DNA of 64,000 bases from NCBI GenBank assembly GCA_024235615.1, contig JACKMB010000004.1, forward strand, positions 1-64,000, written 5' to 3'. Below, piece after piece: positions 28,701 to 36,200 of this stretch. Positions within the stretch are counted from its first letter, which is position 1, and the number at the start of each line of letters is the position of its first letter. Below the pieces are notes generated by a model. The model was given only the letters and a program-made list of their open reading frames with translations, did no database searches and was not told the DNA's origin. This stretch comes from Thauera sp. Its GTDB lineage: Bacteria > Pseudomonadota > Gammaproteobacteria > Burkholderiales > Rhodocyclaceae. The position numbers and the translations under genes are program-made.

Positions 28701-28941
28701 GGTGGCGAAGGACATGCTCGCCAAGCTGAAGGCCGAGAAGCTGGTGCTGGACTGGAAGCTGAAGACCCGGACCAAGGCGGATGTCGAGCGGACGATCCGG
28801 GACTTCTACATCAGGCTGCCGGGGGCTTATACGCCGGAGCTGAAGAAGGAGAAGCGGGCGAAGACGTATGCCCATATTTACGAGAATTACTTTGGGGCGG
28901 GGCTGAGTGTGTATCAGGGGGTGGGGGGTGCAGCGTATTGA
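25735..28941 (+). CDS. hsdR: Type I restriction endonuclease subunit HsdR
   Basis: 1068 residues from the ATG at 25735 (MTTLLTAREVTATYGELVLV). An N-terminal PD-(D/E)xK nuclease (RRCDLLGFVNG ... VFVELKG, about residue 171) is followed by two RecA-like motor domains: Walker A TQGSGKS near residue 315, DEAH box ITDEAHRSQYD near 415, and helicase motifs in MWITGFDVPTC and MQTIARANRV. The C-terminal ~250 residues are helical with a Lys/Glu-rich coiled coil. The motor translocates DNA and cleaves at unmodified sites. Separated from hsdS by a ~1.1-kb cassette of TA-like genes. All motifs intact. Confidence 0.96.
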   Translation: MTTLLTAREVTATYGELVLVELPAMDCFASLGWEVANLYDETFGVEGTEGRKSSAEVILVPRLRRALERINPGHPATAYDQAIEQLTEDRSKQIPVNANQAFYKLLRDRVKVEISDDEGSPQTVELSVIDWSDPGNNDFFLAQQMWVSGEMYKRRCDLLGFVNGIPLVFVELKGPHVPLKSAYDDNLKDYKGQSIPQLFHPNAFILLSNGSQTRVGTLTSPWEHFFEWRRIDDETEAGSTSLETAIRGLCDKRRLLDLVENFTVFETARGGLIKKVAKNHQYLGVNKALAQMVKLRESGDREAAKKLGVFWHTQGSGKSLSMVFFTQKVLRKLPGKWTFVMVTDRAELDDQIYKTFTATGAITGAEVQASSAENLKQLLREDHRYVFSLIQKFRTDKGEAYPKISERDDIVVITDEAHRSQYDVFALNMRNALPNAAFLGFTGTPLIAGEEERTREVFGDYVSVYDFARSIEDGATVPLYYENRSPELQIINDHLNRDIERLLEEAELDEEQEKKLEREFAREYHLITRDDRLETIAADLVKHFLGRGYRGKAMMVCIDKATAVRMYDKVQAHWKKHLAELEAQRKTASGDARETLADKIMVMRTTDMAVVVSQSQNEIEELKEKGLDIVPHRQRMVGENLDEQFKDPDGQLRLVFVCAMWITGFDVPTCSTLYLDKPMRNHTLMQTIARANRVAPGKTAGLIVDYVGIFRNLQDALRIYAKPNQPGQLPIKDKAALVEQLEGLLRDAQSLCTRLGIDLSGIVNTPPAQRLEALQKAMDVILEAGEENTKAYLLLAGQVARTFKAILPDAEANAHAPTSVLVAYLGAMIKALRPPPDIAGVMNDLDALLDDSIATEGYRIGARPAAEALIDLSQIDFAALQQKFEEGRKATETEKLKGQIEKKLDTMVRENKGRIDFLEKFQKLIESYNSSSHNLEAFFKELMHFAQNLTQEEQRATRENLSEEELAIFDLLTQPEPELTEKEKDEVKKVAKDMLAKLKAEKLVLDWKLKTRTKADVERTIRDFYIRLPGAYTPELKKEKRAKTYAHIYENYFGAGLSVYQGVGGAAY

Positions 28942-28978
28942 GCTACATCTGCACTTCAGGTTTCGTCAATGGCGGAGC

Positions 28979-29053
28979 CTCGGCCTCAGCTGCCGGTGGC
29001 TTGATGGCGCAGTCAGGCAGCAATGTGCCGGTCACCTGCCGTTCGAGCGGCAG
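28979..29053 (-). repeat. Dispersed non-coding repeat, copy C (inverted)
   Basis: Reverse-complement copy of the terminal core of repeats A and B, from CTCGGCCTCAGCTGCCGGTG to CCTGCCGTTCGAGCG. It lies 37 bp behind hsdR and upstream of the HigBA-like pair's 3' end. The rest of 28942-29132 shows no gene. Confidence 0.75.
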
Positions 29054-29132
29054 AGATTGAAGCTCGGAGAGAGACTACAGGCGGTTCTGTCGATCGATTG
29101 CACAGGCGCGGTGGCCGACGCTGCCGCAAGCC

Positions 29133-29420
29133 TCACGAATGGACTGGTGTTGCTGAGATCTTCACGCCCAGGGCATGAAGTAGTTTGAGCATCGTGTCAT
29201 AGCGTGGCTTCGCGCCGGGCGTGAGTGCCTTATAGAGGCTCTCACGGCCAAGACCCGCATCCTTGGCGAGTTGCGCCATGCCACGGGCCCGCGCAACGTC
29301 GCGGACGGCGGCGAGAAACACATCAGGGTTTGGGTCTTCCAGAGCGGCCGTCAGATACGCCGCGATCGTTTCCTCGTCGTTCAGGTAATCGGCAGCATCA
29401 AAGGCGGCGGTCTTGACCAT
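29133..29420 (-). CDS. HigA-like antitoxin (addiction-module antidote family)
   Basis: 95 residues. DAADYLNDEETIAAYLTAAL followed by a helix-turn-helix (MAQLAKDAGLGRESLYKALT) and MLKLLHALGVKIS is the signature of putative addiction-module antidote proteins. It follows the toxin gene by 3 bp, so the order is toxin first, as in HigBA. Expected to bind the palindrome upstream of the toxin gene and repress the operon. Confidence 0.9.
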   Translation of the reverse strand: MVKTAAFDAADYLNDEETIAAYLTAALEDPNPDVFLAAVRDVARARGMAQLAKDAGLGRESLYKALTPGAKPRYDTMLKLLHALGVKISATPVHS

Positions 29421-29423
29421 CGT

Positions 29424-29723
29424 TCACTCCTTGTCCAAAGCCCGCGCCATCTCGATGGCGCGTTTGATGTCGCGCTTTTGCGACGACTTGTCCCCGCCCA
29501 GCAGAAGCAGGTAGATCACTGCCCCGCGCCGCGTGTAGTAAGCGCGATACCCAGGGCCGACGTGGATGCGCATTTCCGAAACGCCTTCACCTACCGGCTC
29601 ACAGTCGCCAAAATTTCCGTACTCGGCAGAGCGGATACGGTGGACGATGCGGGCTCGTGCCACGTTGTCTTTCAAGCCGGAAAGCCAGGCGTCGAAATCG
29701 TCCGTGCGCAGGAAAGTGTTCAT
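29424..29723 (-). CDS. HigB/RelE-like toxin
   Basis: 99 residues, TDDFDAWLSGLKDNVARARI, then NFGDCEPVGEGVSEMRIHVG and PGYRAYYTRRG, the typical RelE/ParE-superfamily (Gp49-type) core with conserved Arg and Tyr residues, ending in KRDIKRAIEMAR. Family members are ribosome-dependent mRNA interferases. It is the first gene of the pair; an operator-like palindrome lies 10 bp upstream of its ATG. Confidence 0.9.
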   Translation of the reverse strand: MNTFLRTDDFDAWLSGLKDNVARARIVHRIRSAEYGNFGDCEPVGEGVSEMRIHVGPGYRAYYTRRGAVIYLLLLGGDKSSQKRDIKRAIEMARALDKE

Positions 29724-29732
29724 GCCGGCAGT

Positions 29733-29748
29733 GTATCCATACGGATAC
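29733..29748. promoter_or_regulatory. Putative HigBA operator palindrome
   Basis: GTATCC-ATAC-GGATAC is a perfect 6-bp inverted repeat with a 4-bp spacer, 10 bp upstream of the toxin ATG (29723). This is the usual place for autoregulation by a HigA-type antitoxin. Confidence 0.65.
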
Positions 29749-29905
29749 GATCACACAAGGACGAACCGGTGATGAAAACCGAGACTCCACTCCTGCACAT
29801 CGGCGGCAGGAGTTGCACGATCGCACGCGGTGGGCATCTTTCCCGATGGCAGCCGAACGCCATGAGTTCAAGAATCAGGCTCCGATCAACAGCAAGGAGC
29901 CGATC

Positions 29906-30526
29906 ATGGAAGCCCGTGAACATCCGCATCGGGAAGCCTGGAACAAGGGGAAGTTGGTGGGCCAGAAGGCGCCGCTCAAACCGAAGGACATCTGGGCCAT
30001 CCGTATTCATCTGCAGAACGCGCGCGAAGTGCGCGACCTCGCCATGTTCAACCTCGCGATCGACAGCAAGCTCCGAGGGTGTGACCTCGTCAGCCTGCGG
30101 GTGCGCGACGTGACGCATGGAAACCAGGTGCTCTCACGCGCCATGGTCGTGCAGCGGAAAACGCAGCGGCCTGTGCAGTTCGAACTGACCGAACCGACGC
30201 GCACGGCTGTGGCTGCATGGATCGCGAAGGCCGGCCTGAGGTCGGAAGACTTCCTCTTTCCGAGCCGCCTGCACGACTCACCGCATGTCTCTACCCGTCA
30301 GTACGCGAGGATCGTCGAGCACTGGGTGGTAGCCGCTGGCCTCGATCCTTCCGCCTACGGTACGCACTCCATGCGGAGAACGAAGGCGACCTTGATCTAC
30401 AAGCGCACGAAGAACCTTCGGGCGGTGCAGCTCCTGCTGGGTCACTCCAAGCTCGAGTCGACGGTGCGGTACTTGGGCATCGAGGTCGATGATGCCTTGG
30501 AGATCTCCGAGCAGATTGAGATCTGA
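29906..30526 (+). CDS. Small tyrosine recombinase / integrase
   Basis: 206 residues from the ATG at 29906 (MEAREHPHREAWNKGKLVGQ) with AGGAG about 8 nt upstream. The catalytic domain is complete: KLRGCDLVSL (first Arg), THSMRRTKA (HxxR box), LLLGHSKLES (third box) and TVRYLGIE (nucleophilic Tyr). It lacks the usual long N-terminal arm-binding domain, a known short type often found next to toxin-antitoxin genes. It is divergent from the HigBA-like pair. It may be the integrase that mobilised part of this region, but no attachment sites are evident. Confidence 0.85.
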   Translation: MEAREHPHREAWNKGKLVGQKAPLKPKDIWAIRIHLQNAREVRDLAMFNLAIDSKLRGCDLVSLRVRDVTHGNQVLSRAMVVQRKTQRPVQFELTEPTRTAVAAWIAKAGLRSEDFLFPSRLHDSPHVSTRQYARIVEHWVVAAGLDPSAYGTHSMRRTKATLIYKRTKNLRAVQLLLGHSKLESTVRYLGIEVDDALEISEQIEI

Positions 30527-30539
30527 ACCCGGCGCGGCT

Positions 30540-30572
30540 GCCCGCCAAGCACCTTTTGGCGGCGTGGCGGGC
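30540..30572. terminator. Hairpin behind the recombinase gene
   Basis: GCCCGCCA (30540-30547) pairs with TGGCGGGC (30565-30572), with further pairing possible inside. It lies 14 bp after the integrase stop codon. There is no U-run, so it may be a weak terminator or an element boundary. Confidence 0.5.
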
Positions 30573-30644
30573 GGCTGCTTACGGTGATGATGCTGAGGGG
30601 GTACTATCGGCCAGGAGCTGTTACTGGTCACCCAATCCGCCCGA

Positions 30645-30717
30645 GTTCGACAGTTACGCTCGCAAGTCCTTGTTTTTGCTAGATCGCACTTTCAAAAATG
30701 CCACTACAACAGCGTCA
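30645..30717. repeat. Repeat shared with 50245-50314
   Basis: GTTCGACAGTTACGC ... CGCAAGTCCTTGTTT ... AAAATGCCACTACAAC, at the 3' end of the IS1634-type transposase, resembles 50245-50314 (GTTCGACAGTTCAGC ... CGCAAGTGCTTGTTT ... GAAATGCCACCACACG), with near-equal spacing between the three blocks. It probably marks the element's end. Confidence 0.55.
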
Positions 30718-32092
30718 GCTGCTCCGGCGCCGCCGGTTTTTCGATTCCTAAGGCATGAAGCACCTCGTTCTGTTCCGTGCTGAGGGCGGACACTCCCGTC
30801 ACCGGTTCGCCGCCGTTCAGGCGCACGCGGTGATGCTGGATGCGCTGCAGTTGCTCGAGTGCCCGCTCGGGGGTGTAGCCCGCGTCGGCAGCCTTGAGGC
30901 GGCTGCGCATCACCCGGTGCAGGATCAGCGCCATGAAGCAGATCGACGCATGCGCGCGGATCCGCTCGGGCAGGCGGTGATACACCGGGCCGATCTCGAT
31001 CTCGGACTTGAGCACCTTGAAGCCGCGCTCGATGTCTGCGAGCGACTTGTAGCGCTGGACCACGTCCTGTGCGCCAAGCCCCTGGGCGTTGGTCACCAGC
31101 AGCAGCTTGCCGTCCATCATCTCGGCAAGACGCCGCGCCTTCTCGTCGATGTGGTAACTGAAGAGCTCCTCGCCCAGATCGACCTTGAGGATGCGCGACA
31201 GGTGCGCCTCGCTGACCGCGTGGTAGAAGCGCGCCTTGGCGCCGCTGTCCGAGAGCTTGCGGCCCCGGTGCTGGATGCCTTCGTCCTGCGCGGTGAGCTT
31301 GCCGGTCCATTGCTCGGCCTGGCGGATCAGCGCGTCGATGCGCTCGTTGCGCTGCGCGGTCTTGGCGGCCGCCGTCGCCGGATCGTGCGCGACCACCAGC
31401 CGCAGCGCGTTCCAGGGCTGCTCGGCAACCACTTCCTGCCTGGCGGCGGCGCACTGCTCCTCGTGGAAGGGCTCGAGCAGCTCGATGAACTCGTTGTAGC
31501 GCCGGCCGGGCACCGCGAGGATGAATTCGAGCGGCTTGCCGCTGGCCAGGCGCACGGACTTCAGCGCTTCGAGGTTGTCCAGGCTCAGCAGCCCCCGGTC
31601 GGCGACGAGCACCACACGCTGCACCGACGGGAAGCGCTCGAGCACCTTGGTGAGCGTCGGCAGCAGCGTGCGCGTCTCGGCCGTGTTGCCGTCGAACACC
31701 TCGTGGTAGATCGGCAGCCCCTCGGCGGTCTGCACCACGCCGAGCATGAACTGGCGGGCGATCAGCCCCTCCTTGGCCATGCCGTACTGGCGCACGTCCC
31801 CGGCCTGCTGGCTGAGCCCTTCGCTGCGGATCGTGGTGAGATCGTAGAAGACCACCGACAAGTCCTGGTCGATCAGCGGTCGCAGCAGCCCGGCGACCAC
31901 CGCATCGACCTCGTCCTGATGATCCATCAGCGCATCGAGGCTACGCAGCAGTTGCTGGTGGGTGACGGCCTTCGGCCGGAAGTCGGGCAACGCCACCGTC
32001 TGCACCCAGCGCAGCACGCCGAGCTTGGATTCCGGGTCGCACAGCCGGTTGAGCACCATCAGACGGATCAGCGCTTCCACGTCCGCGGAACA
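30704..32092 (-). pseudogene. IS1634-type transposase, C-terminal part
   Basis: About 460 codons of an IS1634-family DDE transposase (IS4-like fold), starting at SADVEALIRLMVLNRLCDPE. Acidic catalytic residues are visible in VVFYDLTTIRSE, VVLVADRGLLSL and SLADIERGFKVLKSE. The N-terminal 110 residues are at 33747-34077, separated by an IS3-family insertion. Rejoined, the protein would be about 570 residues, the normal family length, so the transposase was intact before the insertion. Confidence 0.88.
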
Positions 32093-32115
32093 AGTCAAGA
32101 TAGTTGTCGCCTGAT

Positions 32116-33207
32116 TCATGCAACCAACCGGCCTATGTCTTCAGCATGAACGTGATCGTGCACGACAGCGTCGCGCTCCGGATTGAGCGTGACCGCGCCG
32201 ATTGGCGTCCAGTCGCGTGTCCCACGGGACCAGCGTGCTGGGTTGCGTTCACGGGCCTGGAGATACGTCTGGTGGCGTGCAGCCAGGATCGCGCGGTCCT
32301 CCAAGGCGTGTCGCTGCGCCGGGGTGACGTAGCGGATGCCGCTGTGGCGGTGCTCGAAGTTGTACCAACGCACGAAGTCGCGTCCCCAGAGGCGGGCATC
32401 GTCAAGGGTGGCGAAGCCGCGCGCCGGGAATTCGGGGCGGTACTTGGCCGTCTTGAAGAGCGACTCGACGAAGGCGTTGTCGTCGGAGACGCGCGGGCGC
32501 GAGTACGACGGTTTGACCCCCAGCCAGTGCAGCATCGCGAGCACCGTGGTGGCCTTGAGCGTGCTGCCGTTGTCGCCGTGGAGCACGGGTTTGTCGGTCA
32601 TCGCGTGGATGCCTTCAGCGAGCGCGGTGCGCTTGAGCAGGCTCACCGCGTGCTCCGCGTCGTCGGCGTCGTGGATCTCCCAGCCGACGATCTTGCGGCT
32701 GTACAGGTCCTGGATCAGGTAGAGGTAGAACCAGCGCCCCTGCACCTGCGTGGGCAGGTAGGTCATGTCCCAGCACCAGACCTGGCCGGGGGCGGTGGCC
32801 ACATGCGTGGTCGGCGTACGCGAGCGCTGGGGCGCTCGGGTACGGCCCCGGTGACGGGTTTGCCCGTGGGCGCGCAGCACGCGCTGGAAGCTCGATTCGC
32901 TGGCGATGTAGACGCCTTCGTCGGCCAGCGTGGGCACGATGCGCGCCGGTGGCTGATCGGCGAAACGCGGCTCATTGGCCACCGCCAGCACGCGAGCGCG
33001 CTCCTCCTCGGTGAGCGCATGCGCGGGCGTCGGGCGCTCGGCCAGCGGTCGGCGGTCGCCGACGTGCAGGCCGTCCTCGGCCTTCCAGCGCTGCAGGGTG
33101 CGCACGGTGATGCCGGCGACCTCGCACGCCGGGCGCAAGCGCGCGCCCGCTGCATGCGCGGTGTCGATGTGGCGGACCATCGTTTGGCGATCTTCCAGGC
33201 CGATCAT
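32116..33207 (-). CDS. IS3-family transposase OrfB
   Basis: 363 residues. A helix-turn-helix-like start (GITVRTLQRWKAEDGLH) is followed by the rve integrase core: VWCWDMTYL (first Asp), VLHGDNGSTL (second Asp), DDNAFVESLFKTAKY (Glu). It overlaps orfA (33204-33207) by 4 bp, as in many IS3 elements where a fusion protein can be made by frameshifting. Intact, so the element may still be mobile. Confidence 0.92.
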   Translation of the reverse strand: MIGLEDRQTMVRHIDTAHAAGARLRPACEVAGITVRTLQRWKAEDGLHVGDRRPLAERPTPAHALTEEERARVLAVANEPRFADQPPARIVPTLADEGVYIASESSFQRVLRAHGQTRHRGRTRAPQRSRTPTTHVATAPGQVWCWDMTYLPTQVQGRWFYLYLIQDLYSRKIVGWEIHDADDAEHAVSLLKRTALAEGIHAMTDKPVLHGDNGSTLKATTVLAMLHWLGVKPSYSRPRVSDDNAFVESLFKTAKYRPEFPARGFATLDDARLWGRDFVRWYNFEHRHSGIRYVTPAQRHALEDRAILAARHQTYLQARERNPARWSRGTRDWTPIGAVTLNPERDAVVHDHVHAEDIGRLVA

Positions 33208-33686
33208 GCGTCCTCGTCCTTGTCCTTCGGAAAGATCGCCTCGAGCTTTTTTGACAGCACCAGCAGCGCGGCGGCTTCGGCCAGTGCCTTCTCCTTACGA
33301 CGTAGGTCGCGCTCGAGTTCCTTGATGCGACGCCGGTCGGCCTTCTTCTCGCGGTGGCTGATCCGCGCGGCGTCCTCGGGGTCGGCCAGCGCCTGCGTGG
33401 CCGCTGCGCGCCATTGCTCGAGCTCCTGCGGATACACGCCGTTCTCGCGGCACCAGGCGCTCTTACTGGCCTCGTCCATCGAGGCGGTGACCAGCACCGC
33501 CTCGAATCGGGCCGGCGCTGTCCAAGCCCGCTCGCGAGCGGGCTTGGACAGCGCATCCGCGCGCCACCGCTCCAGCGTCGTCGTTGAAATGCTCAGTTCG
33601 CGGGAAACCAACTCCACCGATGCGCTCTCCGGGGGCAACAACCGTGCTACCGCTTTGTCCTTGAATGCTTGTCCGTATCTGGCCAC
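33204..33686 (-). CDS. IS3-family transposase OrfA
   Basis: 160 residues, MARYGQAFKDKAVARLLPPE, with a helix-turn-helix (LVSRELSISTTTLERWRADA), a second putative DNA-binding segment (CRENGVYPQELEQWRAAA) and a C-terminal leucine-rich coiled coil (KELERDLRRKEKALAEAAAL). Longer than the usual ~90-100 residue OrfA because of the duplicated HTH. Works with OrfB. Confidence 0.9.
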   Translation of the reverse strand: MARYGQAFKDKAVARLLPPESASVELVSRELSISTTTLERWRADALSKPARERAWTAPARFEAVLVTASMDEASKSAWCRENGVYPQELEQWRAAATQALADPEDAARISHREKKADRRRIKELERDLRRKEKALAEAAALLVLSKKLEAIFPKDKDEDA

Positions 33687-33746
33687 TTCGTTCTTCCGTT
33701 ATCGCCCTCGAGGTTCAGATTCTATCGAGGCGACAACTATCTTGAC

Positions 33747-34077
33747 CCAGAGGGTCCGTGGTGTGGCGCGTGCGGCCGAACACCCGGCGCAGTTCCGAGA
33801 AGCCGAGCGACTTCCACAGTTCGGTCAGTGCCCACACGTCGCCGAGCGCCCGCGCGGACTCGAACGACACCGTCGGCGCCGGCGGCTTGGCGCCCATCGG
33901 TTCGCGACCGGTGATCTTCAGCAGGCCGTTGATCACCGCATCGAGCGACCCATCGACCTGCTCGGCGCGGCCGAGCGTGGCGACGGTGCGCTTCTTCACC
34001 CGTCCGGCTTCGTCGCGATAGGACTCGACGACCTGGACGTAGCGGCGGCCTCCGGAGGTGGTGAGCTTGACATGCAT
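33747..34077 (-). pseudogene. IS1634-type transposase, N-terminal part
   Basis: About 110 codons, MHVKLTTSGGRRYVQVVESY onwards, through SLGFSELRRVFGRTRHT, after which the reading frame runs into the IS3 terminal repeat. This is the N-terminal domain missing from the C-terminal part at 30704-32092; both are on the minus strand in the right order. Confidence 0.88.
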
Positions 34078-34474
34078 GCCGCCACTCTACCCACGCACAA
34101 AGCCGCGTCAAGTTTGAGGATGGCTGTTACAAACGTGCCACCACAGCACTTTTACGGTCGCCGCCCTCAAACCCGCGCCGGCGCTGGAGAGGCCCTCCGA
34201 AAAGGGGCGAAATTTGGAGGTCACTGTCGAACCCCGGAATCCGGATAGCGGCCATCCGGATGAGACGGTATGCTCACTGCCTACGCGCCAGATGGGTTGG
34301 ATCGAGGCTCTAGGTCGTCGGCTGCTGCTTCTCCTCTCTTGTTATCCTGTGTTGAGCGTAATTTCTGTTCCTAAAGAGTAATGTGTAGAACAAGTTATCA
34401 GACACTCCGATGTTACGCTGCAAAACTTTCGCCAGAAAACAACGCTATGCCCTTGCACTGTTGGATATTCCAAA
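34078..34474. other. Intergenic stretch between the IS and the AT-rich gene
   Basis: No gene seen. It contains ATCCGGAT twice (34239-34246 and 34254-34261, each itself a palindrome, separated by AGCGGCC), and GTGCCACCACAG (34135-34146) similar to the motif at the other end of the IS1634-type gene. From about 34330 the base composition becomes AT-rich, marking the edge of the acquired segment and presumably the promoter of the next gene. Confidence 0.45.
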
Positions 34475-35863
34475 ATGATAGAAACAAGAAAAATTGAACA
34501 GACTGAAATAGACCACCTGCTTGCAGCGGAAGAAGATCATTTCTTTGATGTCAAAAGCAAAGATATACAACCATCAAAATTGCAAGAAACGTTTGTCGCA
34601 TTCGCCAATGCGGATGGCGGAGATATTTATATTGGGATTGAGGATCCCAGCTTCAAAGGCGAGAGAGTTCGACCATTTGCGGTAAAAGAAGAAGCCAATG
34701 CCTTGCTTGCGGTGCTCTTAGAGCAGACAAACCCTTCTGTTGAAAACGTCGCTGTTGAATTTCTGTCTGTAGGCAATGGACATATTCTCCACGTATCAAT
34801 ACCGAAGAGCCCAAAAGTTCACTACACTGCCGCCGGTGATTGCTACATTCGTCTGAATGCAGGAAAACATAAAATTAAGGGCGAGCGGGTCACTTCACTG
34901 GCTTACTCTAAAGGATCTCTGCTATACGAACGGGTACCAGTTGGGTCTGTGTCTGTGGCAGACATCTCGGAAACGGATGTTCTTGCAGACTACATGAGCC
35001 GTGTAGGTACTAGCTTGGCTCCGGAGAAATTTTTAAAAAAACAGCGACTACTTTCTGAAACGGACGGATCCATCAAACCAAATGTCGGCTGCGTTCTGCT
35101 TTTTGACGAAGAGCCCCAGGCATCTATAGATACGCGGTGTGCAATTAAAGTTTATCGATTGCGGACAACTGAGAGCGAATACAAACGAGAACATCTAGCA
35201 GAAATGCCAGCGACTATTAATGGCCCCATTGAATCTGTGATCGTTAGTGCAATTAACAAGGTCAAAGATCTGGTTGATGGATCTTCGTTCTATGAAGGCG
35301 AGAACTTGGTTAAGCTCCAATATCCTGCTGAAGCAATTAAGGAGGTCCTTGTTAATGCCGTTCTCCATAGAGATTACAGTCTAAATGACGATATTCATGT
35401 AAAGATCTTCGACAATCGACTTGAAATATCTAGTCCTGGAAAGCTCCCTGGATACATGAGCATAGCCAACATATATGAAGAGCGATTTTCTCGAAACCCA
35501 AACTTGGTAAGAATGCTCCACAATCTACCAAACCCATTGAATCACGACATTGGCGAAGGTCTAGACACCGTCAAGAATGAACTGAGAAAAGCCGGCCTGG
35601 TAGATCCAGATTTCGAAGAGCGTGGCAACGCATTTATCGTAACAATTAGGCATCAACGGATAGCGTCAATTGAAGATGTAATAGTTGGTTATCTTGACCA
35701 AAACCCCAATGCCGTTATTACCAATAAACTTGCGAGGCAACTCAGTGGAGAGGACGATATCAACAAGGTGAAGAAGGCTCTGCAAAAATTGCGTGCAGAT
35801 GGAAAGATTGCATTAATTGACGAAAATGCGAGTGCATTCAATTACCGATATAGAAAGGCATAA
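34475..35863 (+). CDS. AlbA_2 (Schlafen-like) / HATPase ATP-binding protein
   Basis: 462 residues. The N-terminal AlbA_2 domain (HFFDVKSKDI ... FVAFANADGGDIYIGIED, residues about 20-55) is followed by an HATPase_c_4 region (EAIKEVLVNAVLHRDYSLND, about residue 288, with DNRLEISSPGKLPG as nucleotide-lid motifs) and a C-terminal winged helix (IVGYLDQNPNAVITNKLARQ). Relatives are annotated as RecG-like ATP-binding or transcriptional regulators, and some belong to anti-phage loci. The gene is markedly AT-rich compared with all neighbours, a sign of recent transfer. Its stop overlaps an attC-like hairpin. Function not established. Confidence 0.82.
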   Translation: MIETRKIEQTEIDHLLAAEEDHFFDVKSKDIQPSKLQETFVAFANADGGDIYIGIEDPSFKGERVRPFAVKEEANALLAVLLEQTNPSVENVAVEFLSVGNGHILHVSIPKSPKVHYTAAGDCYIRLNAGKHKIKGERVTSLAYSKGSLLYERVPVGSVSVADISETDVLADYMSRVGTSLAPEKFLKKQRLLSETDGSIKPNVGCVLLFDEEPQASIDTRCAIKVYRLRTTESEYKREHLAEMPATINGPIESVIVSAINKVKDLVDGSSFYEGENLVKLQYPAEAIKEVLVNAVLHRDYSLNDDIHVKIFDNRLEISSPGKLPGYMSIANIYEERFSRNPNLVRMLHNLPNPLNHDIGEGLDTVKNELRKAGLVDPDFEERGNAFIVTIRHQRIASIEDVIVGYLDQNPNAVITNKLARQLSGEDDINKVKKALQKLRADGKIALIDENASAFNYRYRKA

Positions 35864-35928
35864 CAATCCGGTCCAGCTGCGGGCAAAAAGCTACGCTTTT
35901 CGCCTGCCGCTGACCTCCATCGTTGAAC
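35858..35928 (+). repeat. attC-like hairpin behind the AlbA_2 gene
   Basis: GCATAAC (35858-35864, overlapping the stop codon) and GTTGAAC (35922-35928, fits GTTRRRY) bracket a stem-loop: CAGC (35874-35877) pairs with GCTG (35909-35912), GGC (35882-35884) with GCC (35902-35904), and AAAAGC (35886-35891) with GCTTTT (35895-35900), with extrahelical bases between. Same final core box and the same following sequence as the element at 18101-18166. Confidence 0.4.
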
Positions 35929-36097
35929 GACAGCTTTCCTCACAGCGCAACGGCAGAAGCGGGTCGGTAGTTCCAGTTGGCCGGATGGTGAAGCTGCCGT
36001 TCGCCGTCGCCTGACGCTCGAACGGCAGGTGACCGGCACATTGCTGCCTGACTGCACGATCAAGCCACCGGCAGCTGAGGCCGAGATGCTGTCAGCC
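35921..36097 (+). repeat. Dispersed non-coding repeat, copy B
   Basis: About 175 bp, from CGTTGAACGACAGCTTTCC to GCTGTCAGCCGCC, closely similar to 18159-18332. It contains the perfect inverted repeat CTGCCGTTCG (35994-36003)/CGAACGGCAG (36019-36028). The rest of 35864-36200 carries the left flank of the ISAs1-type element and no gene. Confidence 0.8.
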
Positions 36098-36200
36098 GCC
36101 ATTCAACACCTTATGCACTCATCTTGTGGACCCTTCGAAAATCACGTCTACTCTCGTCTTTTGGGCGAAGAGCGTGAGTGCGACGCAAAGGGGTTCCCTG

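Larger units (their letters stand above)
32093..33746. mobile_element. IS3-family insertion sequence
   Basis: Bounded by perfect 19-bp inverted repeats: GTCAAGATAGTTGTCGCCT (32093-32111) and AGGCGACAACTATCTTGAC (33728-33746). It contains orfA and orfB in the usual overlapping arrangement on the minus strand. It is inserted inside the IS1634-type transposase gene. I find no clear target-site duplication, so the exact ends may differ by a few bases. Confidence 0.9.
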
